Assembly: GCF_000331305.1 (NCBI RefSeq)
Contig: NZ_KB217483.1
Coordinates: forward strand, 1,282,356 to 1,346,355
Direction: 5' to 3'
DNA length: 64,000 nt
From: Calothrix sp. PCC 7103
GTDB lineage: Bacteria; Cyanobacteriota; Cyanobacteriia; Cyanobacteriales; Nostocaceae
Shown: positions 63,321 to 64,000 of the stretch, piece after piece
Layout: each line of letters opens with the position of its first letter
How positions within the stretch are numbered: position 1 is the first letter of the stretch
Translations under genes and position numbers: made by a program
The notes under the pieces: model-generated
The model's input: the letters and a program-made list of their open reading frames with translations, nothing else
What the model was told of the DNA's origin: nothing
Database searches by the model: none

Positions 63321-63366
63321 CTACCGCTTCAGCAGTACAAGTGCAGATAAACAGGGGCATATTGCT

Positions 63367-64000
63367 ATGAGTAGTTTAAAAGTTCTAAATTACGGTTACA
63401 TTCGTGAAACAGAAGACGGACGATACAGCGTGTACGATACTATCGAAGTTCTAGGAGGCAAGAAAAATCCCCGTGATGCTTGGAAATCTATCTGCGAGCA
63501 ATATTCAGAGGTTGTCGGGAAAACAGACAACTTCCAATTTGATGGGAGAGGTCAACGCCCGACTCCAGTAGCTACCAAGGAAAACATCCTTTATTTAATC
63601 GGTTTGTTACCTGGCGCTGTTGGTAGAGCATACCGTGAAGATGCAGCCAAAGTGATGTTAGAGAAGCTGGAGGGTTCCGCAGAATCATCACAATATCAAT
63701 CATCACAACCTGAACAACCACAACCCGAACCACCAGTAAATAATGCTCCTAGCATCAATCAAATTACAGAAGCTGTGCGAGCAGTGCTTAGTATAGCTGG
63801 CATTCATCCGAACTTAATTGCAGGAGTTGCAGCCAATGCCATATGTCGAGAATATCCGATGCTAAATCCAGTGATGGAAGAAGCTAAAAAAGCACTACTA
63901 TTACCTGTTGAGGATAAGCTCCTCGCACCAAGTGAACTTGCAGAAATTTATTATGAGCGCACTGGCACCAAGTTAAGCAAGTTGGGTACACCGATTGCGG
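63367..64000 (+). CDS. BRO-N/antirepressor-like protein, 3' end outside the window
   Basis: ATG at 63367 opens a frame that runs off the window. The first 100 residues match the BRO-N/KilA-N-type antirepressor fold (RYSVYDTIEVLGGKKNPRDA, then TDNFQFDGRGQRPTPVATK and IGLLPGAVGRAYREDAAKVM). A Q/P/E-rich linker follows (about 115-135), then a helical region (INQITEAVRAVLSIAGIHPN). Such proteins are typical of phages, plasmids and other mobile DNA and bind DNA to relieve repression. The nearby XRE gene could be its counterpart. Confidence 0.75.
   Translation, partial: MSSLKVLNYGYIRETEDGRYSVYDTIEVLGGKKNPRDAWKSICEQYSEVVGKTDNFQFDGRGQRPTPVATKENILYLIGLLPGAVGRAYREDAAKVMLEKLEGSAESSQYQSSQPEQPQPEPPVNNAPSINQITEAVRAVLSIAGIHPNLIAGVAANAICREYPMLNPVMEEAKKALLLPVEDKLLAPSELAEIYYERTGTKLSKLGTPIA

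Noticed and set aside
1-64000. CRISPR arrays, tRNA and rRNA genes
   Set aside because: No regularly spaced repeats of about 30 bp with unique spacers, and no recognisable rRNA or tRNA sequence, were found on reading both strands.

Overview
The window looks like accessory or plasmid DNA of a filamentous, probably heterocyst-forming (Nostocales-type) cyanobacterium. Evidence: AT-rich DNA, cyanobacterial two-partner-secretion proteins, an nSTAND/WD40 protein, a carotenoid-oxygenase homologue, two remnants of WD40-type genes, and abundant IS material. A ParA/ParB pair and the near absence of housekeeping genes favour a large plasmid or a chromosomal island, but the sequence alone does not settle this. 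The hexamer GGCGCC occurs about 75 times by eye, far above chance for this base composition, while the usual cyanobacterial HIP1 octamer GCGATCGC is almost absent.

Layout. 1-3.2 kb: the 3' end of a two-partner-secretion exoprotein and its outer-membrane transporter. 3.2-10.3 kb: a TPR protein, an SH3-like secreted protein, and a small secreted-protein gene split in frame by an intact ISL3-type element (6923-9101, 8-bp target duplication) that carries a four-helix passenger gene and a structured left end. 10.3-12.8 kb: parA-parB. 13.3-15.5 kb: an RTX-like protein, then fragments of an IS630 transposase and of a XamI-like restriction enzyme. 16.4-23.0 kb: a 1925-residue protein with the two-barrel RNA-polymerase signature (DFDGD), three internal repeats, and C-terminal NADAR-like and SLOG-like domains, followed by an acidic partner gene. 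24.1-25.9 kb: an IS4-type element with a frameshifted transposase.

26.0-30.1 kb (minus strand): a patatin-like phospholipase, a multidomain peptidoglycan hydrolase and a possible beta/gamma-crystallin-like protein. 30.8-32.5 kb: three small minus-strand genes, two with signal peptides. 32.7-38.7 kb: an nSTAND NTPase with 14 WD40 repeats and a carotenoid-oxygenase-like gene 34 bp downstream. 38.8-39.6 kb: another small secreted protein beside the wreck of a second WD40 gene; its promoter region shares an ordered set of sequence elements with that of the intact locus. 39.6-57.1 kb (minus strand): a complete-looking Tc (ABC) toxin locus made of a fused TcB-TcC cocoon/Rhs protein with a papain-fold-like C-terminal effector, then a 3159-residue TcA, then a small coiled-coil gene.

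57.8-64.0 kb: two hypothetical genes, an Lrp/AsnC regulator divergent from an Old Yellow Enzyme, an atypical NarL-type response regulator, a small XRE regulator and the start of a BRO-N/antirepressor-like gene. No rRNA, tRNA or CRISPR array was seen. The items most worth a second look are the polymerase-NADAR-SLOG fusion (16408-22185), the Tc locus and the duplicated promoter architecture next to the WD40 genes.
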